Part shown: positions 38,960 to 48,062 of the stretch, one piece after another | How the letters are laid out: each line of letters starts with the position of its first letter | How positions within the stretch are numbered: position 1 is the first letter of the stretch | Assembly: GCF_003671765.1 (NCBI RefSeq) | Contig: NZ_QPIB01000008.1 | Span: 62,001 to 126,000, forward strand | Source: Xenophilus sp. E41 | Lineage (GTDB): Bacteria; Pseudomonadota; Gammaproteobacteria; Burkholderiales; Burkholderiaceae_C | Direction of reading: 5' to 3' | Length of the DNA: 64,000 nt | The notes under the pieces: generated by a model | Databases searched by the model: none | Told to the model about the DNA's origin: nothing | What the model saw: the letters and a program-made list of their open reading frames with translations, nothing else | Translations under genes and position numbers: made by a program

Positions 38960-41900
38960 ATGGACCTCCCCACCCTTCCCTCCGGCAAGCGCTTCACGCT
39001 GCCGCGCCCGCCCGCGTCGAGCGACGCCCTGCTGCTCGCGCGGCTGGCCGAACGCGAGAAGGCCGCCGGCCGCGTGACGGCCGTGTTCGCCGCCGATGCC
39101 ACCGACACCCAACGCCTGGTCGACGAGCTGGCCTTCTTCGCGCCCGAACTGCGCACCGCCGTCTTCCCCGACTGGGAGACGCTGCCCTACGACGCCTTCT
39201 CGCCGCACCAGGACCTCATCAGCGAGCGCCTGGCCACGCTGTGGCGCATCCTGCAGCGCGACCAGACGGACGGCGTCGACGTGGTCCTGGTCCCCGCGAC
39301 CACGGCGCTGTACCGCGTGGCGCCGCCGGGCTTCATGGCCGGCTACACCTTCCAGTTCAAGACCGGCCAGAAGCTGGACGAGGCGAAGTTCAAGGCCCAG
39401 CTCACGCTGGCCGGCTACAGCCACGTCACGCAGGTCGTGAGCCCGGGCGAGTACGCGGTGCGCGGCGGGCTGATCGACCTGTTTCCGATGGGCTCGCCGC
39501 AGCCCTTCCGCGTCGACCTGTTCGACGACGAGATCGATTCCATCCGCACCTTCGACCCCGACAGCCAGCGCAGCCTGTACCCGGTGCCGGAGGTGCGGCT
39601 GCTGCCGGGCCGCGAGTTCCCGATGGACGACGAGGCACGGGCGCGCTTTCGCAGTCGCTGGCGCGAGCTGCTCGAGGGCGACCCGACCAAGAGCCGCATC
39701 TACAAGGACATGGGCAACGGCGTCGCCACGGCCGGCATCGAGTACTACCTGCCGCTGTTCTTCGACGAGACGGCCACGGTGTTCGACTACCTGGGCGCCG
39801 ATGCAACGCTGGTGCTGCACGGTGACCTGGAAGCTGCGTTCCAGCATTTCTGGCAGGACACCCGCGAGCGCTTTCGCCTGGTGCAGGGCGACCCGGAGCG
39901 GCCGGCGCTGCCGCCCGATGCGCTGTTCCTGTCGGCCGAACAGTTCTATGCGAAGACCAAGGCGCATCCGCAGCTGGCGATACGTCCCACCCCACCTGTT
40001 CGCGCTGAGCCTGTCGAAGCGCGGGCCCCGGCTTCCACAAGCTCAGCCCGAACGGAAACGGATGATTCGCGAGCCTCGGCCTACCCCGAATTCGACACCC
40101 TGCCCCAACTGGCCGTGGTGCGCGGCGCCGAAGACCCGCTCACGCGCCTGAAGGACCACATCCGCAACACCCAGCACCGCGTTCTGGTGCTGGCCGAGAG
40201 CGAGGGCCGGCGCGAAAGCCTGCTGGACTTCCTGCGCGCCAGCGGCGTCAACCCGCCGGCCTTCGATTCGCTCGCCGAGTTCGAAGGCGCGGCCGACGAG
40301 AAGGTCGGCATCGCGACCGCGGCGCTCGCAGCCGGCTTCGTCTGGCTCGAAACGGGCATCGACTTCGTCACCGAGACCGAGCTCTTCGCCACCCAGCCCA
40401 CCACGCGCCGCCGTGGCAAGCGGCAGGAGCAGACCAGCGACGTCGATGCGCTGATCAAGGATCTGTCGGAGCTCAACGTCGGCGACCCGGTGGTGCACAG
40501 CGCGCACGGCATCGGCCGCTACCGCGGGCTGATCAACATGGACCTCGGCTCGAAGAATGCCGACGGCACACCCGCCCTGCAGGAGATGCTGCACCTGGAG
40601 TACGCCGACAAGGCCACGCTCTACGTGCCCGTGTCGCAGCTGCACCTCATCAGCCGCTACACCGGCGTCAGCGCCGACGAGGCGCCGCTGCACAAGCTCG
40701 GCTCCGGCCAGTGGGAGAAGGCCAAGCGCAAGGCCGCCGAGCAGGTGCGCGACGCCGCCGCCGAGCTGCTGAACATCTACGCCCGCCGCGCCGCGCGCGA
40801 GGGCCATGCCTTCCGCTTCTCGGCCGCCGACTACGAGGTCTTCGCCAACGACTTCGGCTTCGAGGAGACGGCCGACCAGAAGGCCGCGATCCACGCGGTG
40901 ATCCAGGACATGATCTCGCCGCGCCCGATGGACCGCCTGGTGTGCGGCGACGTCGGCTTCGGCAAGACCGAGGTGGCCCTGCGCGCTGCCTTCGTGGCCG
41001 TGACCGGCGGCAAGCAGGTCGCCTTCCTGGCGCCGACCACGCTGCTGGCCGAGCAGCACTACCAGACCCTGGTCGACCGCTTCTCCAAGTGGCCCGTCAA
41101 GGTGGCCGAGATGAGCCGCTTCCGCTCGGCCAAGGAAATCACCGCGGCGGGCAAGGGCCTTGCCGACGGCAGCGTGGACATCGTGGTCGGCACGCACAAG
41201 CTGCTCAGCGAATCGGTCAAGTTCAAGAACCTGGGCCTGCTCATCATCGACGAGGAGCACCGCTTCGGCGTGCGCCACAAGGAGGCGATGAAGGCGCTGC
41301 GCGCCGAGGTGGACGTGCTCACGCTCACCGCCACGCCGATCCCGCGCACGCTGGGCATGGCGCTCGAAGGCCTGCGCGACCTGTCGGTCATCGCCACCGC
41401 GCCGCAGCGTCGCCTGGCGATCAAGACCTTCGTGCGCAACGAGGGCACCGGCGTGATCCGCGAGGCCGTGCTGCGCGAGCTCAAACGTGGCGGGCAGGTC
41501 TACTTCCTGCACAACGAGGTCGAGACCATCGAGAACCGGCGCCAGAAGCTGCAGGAGATCCTGCCCGAGGCGCGCATCGCCGTGGCCCACGGCCAGATGC
41601 CCGAGCGCGAGCTGGAACGCGTGATGCGCGACTTCGTGGCGCAGCGTTTCAACCTGCTGCTGTGCTCGACCATCATCGAGACCGGCATCGACGTGCCCAG
41701 CGCCAACACCATCGTCATCAGCCGCGCCGACAAGTTCGGCCTGGCGCAGCTGCACCAGCTGCGCGGACGCGTGGGCCGCAGCCACCACCAGGCCTACGCC
41801 TACCTCATGGTGCCCGACACCGAGGGCCTGACCAAGCAGGCGGCGCAGCGCCTGGACGCCATCCAGCAGATGGAAGAGCTGGGCAGCGGCTTCTACCTGG

Positions 41901-42517
41901 CGATGCACGACCTGGAGATCCGCGGCGCCGGCGAGGTGCTGGGCGAGAACCAGAGCGGCAACATGATGGAGATCGGCTTCCAGCTCTACAACGAGATGCT
42001 GTCCGAAGCGGTGAACTCGCTCAAGGCCGGCAAGGAGCCTGACCTGCTCTCGCCACTGTCCGTGACGACCGAGATCAACCTGCATGCGCCCGCGCTGCTG
42101 CCCGACGACTACTGCGGCGACGTCCACCTGCGCCTGTCCTTCTACAAAAAACTGGCTACGGCCAAGACCTCCGACCAGATCGACACGCTGCTGGAGGAAC
42201 TGGTCGACCGCTTCGGCAAGCTGCCGCCGCAGGCGCAGACGCTCATCGACGTGCACCGCCTGCGCGTGCTGGCGCGGCCCTACGGCGTGGCCAAGGTCGA
42301 TGCCGCGCCGGGCATCATCACCATCAGCTTCCGCCCGAACCCGCCGGTGGACCCGATGGCCATCATCCAGCTCATCCAGAAGAACAAGCACATCAAGCTG
42401 GCGGGCAACGAGAAGCTGCGCATCGAGCGCGAACTGAAGGAACCGCGCGACCGGGCCCAGATGGTGCGCGACGTGCTGCGATCGCTGGGGCAGCCCAAGG
42501 CGGTGGAGACGGCCTGA
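38960..42517 (+). CDS. mfd: transcription-repair coupling factor
   Basis: Mfd removes RNA polymerase stalled at lesions and recruits UvrA. The 1,185-residue protein has an N-terminal UvrB-like part (PDWETLPYDAFSPHQDLISE), an RNA polymerase interaction domain (GDPVVHSAHGIGRYRGL, about 507), and a RecG-like motor with Walker A GDVGFGKTEVAL (about 662) and IIDEEHRFGV (about 763). A TRCF C-terminal domain closes the protein. I chose ATG 38960 (MDLPTLPSGKRF) over 38900. Residues about 340-374 are a palindromic DNA element inserted in frame; it lies between the UvrB-like part and the next domain. Confidence 0.96.
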   Translation: MDLPTLPSGKRFTLPRPPASSDALLLARLAEREKAAGRVTAVFAADATDTQRLVDELAFFAPELRTAVFPDWETLPYDAFSPHQDLISERLATLWRILQRDQTDGVDVVLVPATTALYRVAPPGFMAGYTFQFKTGQKLDEAKFKAQLTLAGYSHVTQVVSPGEYAVRGGLIDLFPMGSPQPFRVDLFDDEIDSIRTFDPDSQRSLYPVPEVRLLPGREFPMDDEARARFRSRWRELLEGDPTKSRIYKDMGNGVATAGIEYYLPLFFDETATVFDYLGADATLVLHGDLEAAFQHFWQDTRERFRLVQGDPERPALPPDALFLSAEQFYAKTKAHPQLAIRPTPPVRAEPVEARAPASTSSARTETDDSRASAYPEFDTLPQLAVVRGAEDPLTRLKDHIRNTQHRVLVLAESEGRRESLLDFLRASGVNPPAFDSLAEFEGAADEKVGIATAALAAGFVWLETGIDFVTETELFATQPTTRRRGKRQEQTSDVDALIKDLSELNVGDPVVHSAHGIGRYRGLINMDLGSKNADGTPALQEMLHLEYADKATLYVPVSQLHLISRYTGVSADEAPLHKLGSGQWEKAKRKAAEQVRDAAAELLNIYARRAAREGHAFRFSAADYEVFANDFGFEETADQKAAIHAVIQDMISPRPMDRLVCGDVGFGKTEVALRAAFVAVTGGKQVAFLAPTTLLAEQHYQTLVDRFSKWPVKVAEMSRFRSAKEITAAGKGLADGSVDIVVGTHKLLSESVKFKNLGLLIIDEEHRFGVRHKEAMKALRAEVDVLTLTATPIPRTLGMALEGLRDLSVIATAPQRRLAIKTFVRNEGTGVIREAVLRELKRGGQVYFLHNEVETIENRRQKLQEILPEARIAVAHGQMPERELERVMRDFVAQRFNLLLCSTIIETGIDVPSANTIVISRADKFGLAQLHQLRGRVGRSHHQAYAYLMVPDTEGLTKQAAQRLDAIQQMEELGSGFYLAMHDLEIRGAGEVLGENQSGNMMEIGFQLYNEMLSEAVNSLKAGKEPDLLSPLSVTTEINLHAPALLPDDYCGDVHLRLSFYKKLATAKTSDQIDTLLEELVDRFGKLPPQAQTLIDVHRLRVLARPYGVAKVDAAPGIITISFRPNPPVDPMAIIQLIQKNKHIKLAGNEKLRIERELKEPRDRAQMVRDVLRSLGQPKAVETA
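39996..40055. repeat. palindromic element inserted in frame in mfd
   Basis: Arms 39996-40020 (begins CTGTTCGCGCTGAGCC) and 40031-40055 (ends GCTCAGCCCGAACGG) are inverted repeats of 25 bases with few mismatches and a 10-base loop. It encodes PVRAEPVEA...STSSARTE. Similar peptide strings recur in many alpha- and betaproteobacterial proteins by my recollection, so it is likely a mobile REP-type palindrome. Confidence 0.8.
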
Positions 42518-42596
42518 CAGCGGTGTCGGCACAAGCTTGCTGGGCACAAGCCTTGCTATTTCCTTGCCACCCCGAACCACGACAGACAAGGAAAGC

Positions 42597-43574
42597 ATGC
42601 AGAGCCGACGCCAAGCCATCATCTTCACGGGCGCGCTGGGTGCGATGGCCGCCACCGGGCGCGCCCTCGCGCAGGCCAGGTACCCCGACCGGCCGGTGAA
42701 GGTCATCGTGGGACTGCCGGCCGGCGGAAGCGCCGACATGATCGCGCGCGAGCTGAGCCAGAAGCTCGCCGCGGCGCTCGGCCAGCCCTTCGTGGTGGAC
42801 AACCGCGCGGGCGCCTCGGGTCAGATCGGCATGCCGGCAGTGGCCCGTTCCGCGCCGGACGGCTACACGCTCACCGTCTCGCCCGCATCCTTCCTCACGA
42901 CCAACAAGAGCGTCTTCAAGACCCTGCCCTACGACCCCGAGGCCGACTTCGCGCCGATCTCGCGGCTGGTGAATCAGCCGATGGTGCTGATCGTGAAGGA
43001 CCGGGCCAAGTACCCCACGGTGGCCGCCTTCCTGGCAGCCGCCAAGGCCGAGCCGGGCAAGCTCAGCTACGCCTCGTCGGGCGACGGCAGCCCGCAGCAC
43101 CTGGGTGCGCTCATGTTCGAGACCCGCACCGGCGCGAAGATGCTGCACGTGCCCTACAAGGGCGGCGCGCCTGCCATCAACGACACGCTCGCCGGCAGCG
43201 TCGACTGCATGTTCGCCGTCATGCCCGAAGCCATGCCGCACGTGCAGGCAGGCAAGCTCTTCGCGCTGGGCGTGATGAGCCCGCAACGCTCGCCCGTGCT
43301 GCCCGCCGTGCCGACCATGGCCGAAAGCGGCCTTCGCGACCTGAACCTCTCCGCCTGGGTCGGCCTCCTCGCGCCGGCCAGAACGCCCAGGCCCGTCATC
43401 GACCAGCTCAACGCCGCCGTGCGCACCGCGCTGGATGCGGAGCTCAAGTCCAAGCTGGCGACCAACGGCATCGAGGTCGCGCCGAGTTCGCCCGAGGAAT
43501 TGCAGCGCATCATCGCGGCCGACCTCAAGCTGCATGCGGAGCTGGTGAAGGCGGCGGGATTGGTGCCCCAGTAG
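42597..43574 (+). CDS. Bug/TctC-family tripartite tricarboxylate transporter substrate-binding protein
   Basis: Periplasmic binding protein of the Bug family, 325 residues, the class that is greatly expanded in Burkholderiales. The signal peptide contains twin arginines and ends near RALAQ (MQSRRQAIIFTGALGAM...), so Tat export is possible. The mature part opens YPDRPVKVIVGLPAGGSAD and includes VPYKGGAPAINDTLAG. No tctA or tctB membrane genes are nearby, which is usual for orphan Bug proteins. The ligand is unknown. ATG 42597 has AAGGAAAG upstream. Confidence 0.93.
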   Translation: MQSRRQAIIFTGALGAMAATGRALAQARYPDRPVKVIVGLPAGGSADMIARELSQKLAAALGQPFVVDNRAGASGQIGMPAVARSAPDGYTLTVSPASFLTTNKSVFKTLPYDPEADFAPISRLVNQPMVLIVKDRAKYPTVAAFLAAAKAEPGKLSYASSGDGSPQHLGALMFETRTGAKMLHVPYKGGAPAINDTLAGSVDCMFAVMPEAMPHVQAGKLFALGVMSPQRSPVLPAVPTMAESGLRDLNLSAWVGLLAPARTPRPVIDQLNAAVRTALDAELKSKLATNGIEVAPSSPEELQRIIAADLKLHAELVKAAGLVPQ

Positions 43575-43620
43575 GGCCGCGCCTCGGCCTCCGGGTGGGG
43601 GCGATGAGAAAATCGGCCCC

Positions 43621-44346
43621 ATGACTGCAGCCGTCTCCACGCCAGGGTTCGCGCCGGGCCTCGTCGTCCGCCACATCACGCCGCCGCTGAAGCTCGCCGA
43701 CTTCAAGCTCATCGCCTTCGACATGGACTCGACGCTCATCAACATCGAGTGCATCGACGAGATCGCCGACGCCGTGGGCAAGAAGGCGGAGGTGGCGGCG
43801 ATCACCGAAGCCACCATGCGCGGCGAGATCAAGGATTTCAAGGAGAGCCTGCGCCGGCGCGTCGCCCTGCTCGAGGGCGTGCCGACCACCGCGCTGCAGC
43901 AGGTCTACGACGAGCGCCTGCGCCTGAACCCGGGCGCCGACACGCTGGTGGCTGCCTGCAAGGCCGCAGGGCTCAAAGTGCTGCTGGTGTCGGGCGGCTT
44001 CACCTTCTTCGCCGACCGCGTGAAGCAGTGCCTGGGCATCGACTTTGCGCGCTCGAATCTGCTCGAGGAGGCCGGCGGCCAGCTCACCGGCCGGGTGGTC
44101 ACGCAGTCGTGGGGCGACATCTGCGACGGTGCGGAAAAGCGCCGCACGATGCTGGAGGTCGCATCGCTGATCGGTGCCTCGCCTGTGCAGTGCATTGCCG
44201 TGGGCGATGGCGCCAACGACCTCCCGATGATGGGCGAAGCCGGCCTCTCGGTGGCCTACCACGCGAAGCCCAAGGTGCGCGAGCAGGCCATGGTGGCGAT
44301 CGACGAAGGGGGGCTGGATCGGCTGCTGGAAGTGATGCGAGCCTGA
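43621..44346 (+). CDS. serB: phosphoserine phosphatase
   Basis: SerB removes phosphate from phosphoserine, the last step of serine synthesis. The 241-residue HAD-family protein has the nucleophile D34 and acid D36 in FDMDSTLINIEC, motif II SGGFTFFADR, and the acidic motif VGDGANDLPMMGEAG. It lacks the N-terminal ACT-like domain seen in longer SerB proteins, as E. coli-type enzymes carry extra sequence there. It is a single gene followed by repeat copy e. Confidence 0.95.
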   Translation: MTAAVSTPGFAPGLVVRHITPPLKLADFKLIAFDMDSTLINIECIDEIADAVGKKAEVAAITEATMRGEIKDFKESLRRRVALLEGVPTTALQQVYDERLRLNPGADTLVAACKAAGLKVLLVSGGFTFFADRVKQCLGIDFARSNLLEEAGGQLTGRVVTQSWGDICDGAEKRRTMLEVASLIGASPVQCIAVGDGANDLPMMGEAGLSVAYHAKPKVREQAMVAIDEGGLDRLLEVMRA

Positions 44347-44364
44347 GGCCCCAGCCACCGCTTT

Positions 44365-44426
44365 GCTATCGTTTTCGTAGCTGCTTGCGCAGGCGGGGCG
44401 GGCGCTGCAGCCAGATTCCCCTTTAG
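44365..44426 (+). repeat. GCTAT repeat copy e (intergenic, after serB)
   Basis: Head GCTATCGTTTTCGTAGC at 44365-44381, 20-base spacer beginning TGCTTGCGCA, GCGCTGCAG at 44402-44410, then CCAGATTCCCC. It lies in the convergent gap after serB; the far end touches the stop of the next minus-strand gene. A GCTGCTTGCGC/GCGCTGCAGC stem can form. Confidence 0.85.
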
Positions 44427-44743
44427 ATATTGTCTTCGGCGGCGTCCTCGCTCCCGGCCGGTGCCGCATGCCGCGCCGCCGGCCGCGCCGTGAACTCCAC
44501 GTAGATCTGGGGCTGTTGCGTGCGCGCCGCCTCGTCGATCAGCGCGTTGAGCGAGGCCAGGTTCACGGCCTGCGCCTCCTCGGCGCTGGGGCCGAAGCGG
44601 CAATCGAATTCCCAGTGGTGGGCGCCCTCGGGCAGCGGATGGCGGCGGTCGCGCTTGAGCGCCTTGCGGATGTCGTGGCGGATCGCGTCGAGCACACGGT
44701 CCGGGTGCCGGCCCTCGATCTGCAGGGGAAAGGTTTTTCTCAT
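44423..44743 (-). CDS. small conserved cytoplasmic protein of unknown function
   Basis: 106-residue protein beginning MRKTFPLQIEGRHPDRVLDA, with a basic helical segment (IRHDIRKALKRDRRHPLP) and HHWEFDCRFGPSAEEA. I recall a DUF family with this opening in many proteobacteria (possibly DUF6172), but I cannot confirm the number. Basic face plus acidic tail (GSEDAAEDNI) could suggest nucleic-acid or protein binding. ATG 44743 is chosen; the frame extends upstream without support. Divergent from the next small gene. Confidence 0.8.
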   Translation of the reverse strand: MRKTFPLQIEGRHPDRVLDAIRHDIRKALKRDRRHPLPEGAHHWEFDCRFGPSAEEAQAVNLASLNALIDEAARTQQPQIYVEFTARPAARHAAPAGSEDAAEDNI

Positions 44744-44835
44744 GCGCGATCGTATCGCGCTGCCCTTCTCGCACGGCACGAAGGGGCGGACCTGCGTACA
44801 GTCGACCCCTCGACGACACCGCAGGAGATCAGGAC

Positions 44836-45063
44836 ATGGCGCGCGCAAACGACTGGGCAAGCAAGGTGATGGCGCTGGTCCACGGCGGCAACACCGCTGC
44901 GGCCATCGCGCAGATCAAGGTCGCGCCGAGCGTGAAGGACCTGCAGGCGCTGGCGACGATCATGAAACTGTCGAAGCTGACGGGCAAATACCGGCAACTC
45001 GACGCGGCGATCGAAGACAACCTCGCCCTGCTCTCGGCGCCCAGGCTGCATCGCTCGCCCTGA
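44836..45063 (+). CDS. small hypothetical protein
   Basis: 75-residue protein beginning MARANDWASKVMALVHGGNT, mostly helical, moderately basic, no signal peptide. A good AGGAG lies 9 bases before the ATG, which supports translation. No family is recognised. It lies 38 bases before the MFS exporter on the same strand and may share its transcript. Confidence 0.65.
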   Translation: MARANDWASKVMALVHGGNTAAAIAQIKVAPSVKDLQALATIMKLSKLTGKYRQLDAAIEDNLALLSAPRLHRSP

Positions 45064-45101
45064 TCCGGGCATCCACTGCCTGGAACTGCGCACCCACGGA
45101 C

Positions 45102-46664
45102 GTGACTTCGCCCGAGCCAGCGACAGCGACAGCGCAACCCGCGCGCGTCCAGCGTGCCGTGCTCATCGTGGCCATCCTCGGCTCGAGCATGGCGTTCATG
45201 GACGGCACGGTGGTCAACGTCGCGCTGCCGGCCATCCAGCGCGACCTGCAGGCCACCGCGTTCCAGGCCCAATGGGTGGTGGAGTCCTATGCGCTCTTTC
45301 TGGCGGCGCTCCTGCTCGCCGGCGGCGCACTCGGCGACCGGCTCGGGCGCCGCAAGGTCTTCGCGACCGGCGTGGCGATCTTCGCCCTGGCGTCCGTCGC
45401 CTGCGGCCTGGCCGCAAGCATCCAGCAACTGATCGCCGCGCGCGCCGTTCAAGGCGTCGGCGCGGCCCTGCTGGTGCCGGGCAGCCTCGCGCTGATCAGC
45501 GCCAACTTCGGCGAGCAGGAGCGCGGTCAGGCCATCGGCACCTGGTCCGGCTTCAGCGGCATCACCGCGGCGATCGGGCCGGTGCTGGGCGGCTGGCTGG
45601 TCGACCACTGGAGCTGGCATTGGGCGTTCCTGCTGAATGTCCCGCTGGCCGCCGCCGTGCTCTGGCTGGTATGGCGCCACGTTCCGGAAAGCCGTGACCC
45701 GTCGGCGCGTGGCACCCCGCTGGATGGATGGGGCGCCCTCTGGGCCACCGCCGCGCTGGGTGGCATCGTCTACGCCTTCGTCGAAGCGCCGACGCAGGGC
45801 TGGCAGGCGGCAGCAGTGCTGGGCAGCCTGCTCGGTGGCCTAGTGGCGTGCGCCGCGTTCGTGTTCACCGAAGCGCGCGCGACGGTGCCGATGATGCCGC
45901 TTCACCTGTTCCGCAACCGGAACTTCACCGGTGCGAACCTGGTGACTCTGCTGCTCTACAGCGCGCTCGGGGGCAGCCTCTATTTCTTTCCGCTCGCGCT
46001 GATCCAGGTGCAGGGCTACTCCGCCACGGCGGCGGGTGCGGCGCTGCTTCCTTTCGTGCTGATTCTTTTCGCCTTCTCGCGCCCGGCCGGCCGGTTGGTC
46101 GACCGTTTCGGTCCGCGCGGGCCGCTCGTCGTCGGCCCGCTGGTGGCGGCCGCTGCCTTCGCGCTCTTCGCGCTTCCCGGCGTCGGCGGCGCGTACTGGC
46201 GCACCTACCTGCCCGCCGTGGTGCTGCTCGGGATCGGGATGACGATCACCATCGCGCCACTCACGACGACGGTGATGAACGCCGTGGACGTGGAGCACTC
46301 GGGCACGGCCTCGGGGGTCAACAACGCGGTGTCGCGGGTGGCGGGCGTGCTGGCGATCGCGGTCCTGGGCCTGCTGATGGCCTGGGTCTTCGGCCAGCAC
46401 CTGCGCAATGCGCTGGACGCGCTCGCCCTGCCCGTCGCCGCGAGAGACGCCATGCTGGCGCAGGAGAGCCGCCTGGCCGGGGCGGCGATTCCCGCCGGAC
46501 TCGATGCGGCGCTGGCCGAGCGGCTGCATCGCGCCATCGGCGAGGCCTACATCGCGGGCTTCCGCTGGGTGATGGGTGCGGCCGCGGCGCTCGCCGTTCT
46601 CGGCGCGGGCTGCGCGTGGGTGTGGATCGACCGCACGCCCCCTTCCTCGCCATTTCGACCTTAG
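45102..46664 (+). CDS. DHA2-family MFS drug exporter
   Basis: Inner-membrane proton-driven multidrug exporter, 520 residues with about 14 hydrophobic segments, the DHA2 (14-TM) layout. The first helix carries MAFMDGTVVNVALPAIQRDL, and the loop between helices 2 and 3 has the motif GALGDRLGRRKVF. Motif C-type sequence (SGITAAIGPVLGGWLVD) marks an antiporter. I chose GTG 45102 because the open frame upstream has no other good start and hydrophobic sequence begins 20 residues later; an earlier start cannot be excluded. No regulator gene is adjacent. Substrate unknown. Confidence 0.9.
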   Translation: MTSPEPATATAQPARVQRAVLIVAILGSSMAFMDGTVVNVALPAIQRDLQATAFQAQWVVESYALFLAALLLAGGALGDRLGRRKVFATGVAIFALASVACGLAASIQQLIAARAVQGVGAALLVPGSLALISANFGEQERGQAIGTWSGFSGITAAIGPVLGGWLVDHWSWHWAFLLNVPLAAAVLWLVWRHVPESRDPSARGTPLDGWGALWATAALGGIVYAFVEAPTQGWQAAAVLGSLLGGLVACAAFVFTEARATVPMMPLHLFRNRNFTGANLVTLLLYSALGGSLYFFPLALIQVQGYSATAAGAALLPFVLILFAFSRPAGRLVDRFGPRGPLVVGPLVAAAAFALFALPGVGGAYWRTYLPAVVLLGIGMTITIAPLTTTVMNAVDVEHSGTASGVNNAVSRVAGVLAIAVLGLLMAWVFGQHLRNALDALALPVAARDAMLAQESRLAGAAIPAGLDAALAERLHRAIGEAYIAGFRWVMGAAAALAVLGAGCAWVWIDRTPPSSPFRP

Positions 46665-46723
46665 GGCGGGCGGCACCGTCGCGCCTGGTGCGCTCGCTCG
46701 ACGCCGCGGCTCGCCCCGCCAGA

Positions 46724-47911
46724 TCAGAGCGCCTGGCCCAGCCGCGCGATGCCTTCGCGGATCTTGTCGACGTTGGCCGTCGCGAAGCTCAGGCGCAGCG
46801 TCGCCAGATCGGGCTTCTCGGCGAAGAACGGCGCGCCGGGCACGAAGGCGACGCCCTTTTCGATCGCCTTCTTGGCGAAGGCGTTGGCATCCTTCTCCTT
46901 GCCGCGCGCGCCGGTGAGCGCGGCCCAGAAGAACAGGCCGCCGTGGGGCTGGGTGAAGCTGATCGCGTCGCCCAGTTCGCGCTGAAGCGCCTCGCCCATC
47001 GCCTGCGCGCGGCCCGCGTAGACCTCGCGCACGTGGGCCAGCGTGGCCGGCATGCGGCCGCTCTTGAGGTACTGCGCCGCCGTGGCCTGCGCGAAGGTGC
47101 TGGTGTGCGCATCGCTGAACTGCTTGCACATGGTGGCCTTGGCCAGCAGCTCGGCCGGCGCGATCATCCAGCCGATGCGCAGGCCGGGGCTGAGCACCTT
47201 GCTGAGCGAGCCGCAGTGCACCAGCAGTTCGCGGCTGCCGGGGACCTGGTCGCTCAGGGCCATGATCGACGGCGGCGGCGCCTCGCCGAAGTAGAGGTCG
47301 CCGTAGGGGTCGTCCTCGACGATCACGGTGTTGTGCTTCACCGCCATCTCCAGCACCTTCTTGCGGCGCTCCAGGCTCAGCATCGCGCCGCTGGGGTTGC
47401 CGAAGGTGGGAATCAGGTAGACGAACTTGGGCTTGTGCTCGGCGATGAGCTGCTCGAGCCGCTCGGTGTCGACGCCGTTCGCGTCGACCGGCGCGCTGAC
47501 GAGTTGCGCGCCGTAAAGGCGGAAGCACTGGATGGTGGCCAGGAAGGTCGGGCCCTCGACGATCACCTTGTCGCCGGGCGAGATCAGCGTCTTGCCCAGC
47601 AGGTCGAGCGCCTGCTGGCTGCCGGTGGTGACGATCAGGCCCGACGGGTCGACCGTCACGCCCTTGGTCTTCATGAAAGCCGACAGTTGCTGGCGCAGCG
47701 GGTCGTAGCCCTCGGTCGCACCGTACTGCAGTGCGCCGCCCGGCTCCTGGGCGAGGGCCTTGCCGGCCGCCTCCTTCAGGCCCTCGACGTCGAACATCGC
47801 GCTGTCGGGGAAGCCGCCCGCGAAGCTGATGATGCCGGGCTTGCCCAGCAGCTTGAAGAGTTCGCGGATGGCGGAGGTTTCGACGTTGTCGAGGCGGGAG
47901 GCGAATTGCAT
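46724..47911 (-). CDS. PLP-dependent aminotransferase (class I/II, LysN-like)
   Basis: 395-residue fold-type I aminotransferase starting MQFASRLDNVETSAIRELFK. The PLP lysine is in HCGSLSKVLSPGLRIGW, with YLIPTFGNPSG and VIVEDDPYGDLYFGE upstream of it. The sequence is nearest to 2-aminoadipate aminotransferase/LysN and MocR-free aromatic aminotransferase groups; the physiological substrate is uncertain. ATG 47911 replaces a longer frame to 48037 that runs into the hipBA operator region. It is divergent from hipBA. Confidence 0.9.
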   Translation of the reverse strand: MQFASRLDNVETSAIRELFKLLGKPGIISFAGGFPDSAMFDVEGLKEAAGKALAQEPGGALQYGATEGYDPLRQQLSAFMKTKGVTVDPSGLIVTTGSQQALDLLGKTLISPGDKVIVEGPTFLATIQCFRLYGAQLVSAPVDANGVDTERLEQLIAEHKPKFVYLIPTFGNPSGAMLSLERRKKVLEMAVKHNTVIVEDDPYGDLYFGEAPPPSIMALSDQVPGSRELLVHCGSLSKVLSPGLRIGWMIAPAELLAKATMCKQFSDAHTSTFAQATAAQYLKSGRMPATLAHVREVYAGRAQAMGEALQRELGDAISFTQPHGGLFFWAALTGARGKEKDANAFAKKAIEKGVAFVPGAPFFAEKPDLATLRLSFATANVDKIREGIARLGQAL

Positions 47912-47998
47912 GGTGGTGTCCGGGGAAGTGCGCGGCGAGGCGCGGGAGCAGGCCAACATTGTGGCCAATGCCGCCAGGTAATGCGCACTATCCCGGAG

Positions 47999-48059
47999 TA
48001 GTAACTTGAATTTACTATTCCAAGATGGTAAATTCAATTCACTACTTCAAAGTGGTAAA
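47999..48059 (+). promoter_or_regulatory. hipBA operator region with repeated palindromes
   Basis: Two 22-base near-palindromes of form TTnAC-N12-GTAAA lie at 48011-48032 and 48038-48059, 27 bases apart. A third, TAGTAA-N7-TTACTA (47999-48017), overlaps the first. This is what is expected for cooperative autorepression by HipB. The area also separates hipBA from the divergent aminotransferase. Confidence 0.6.
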
Positions 48060-48062
48060 TGC

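Noticed and set aside
42541-42560. GCTATTTCC string after mfd as another repeat copy
   Set aside because: It lacks ATAGC and the tail; the adjacent GGCACAAGC direct repeat is short and may be chance.
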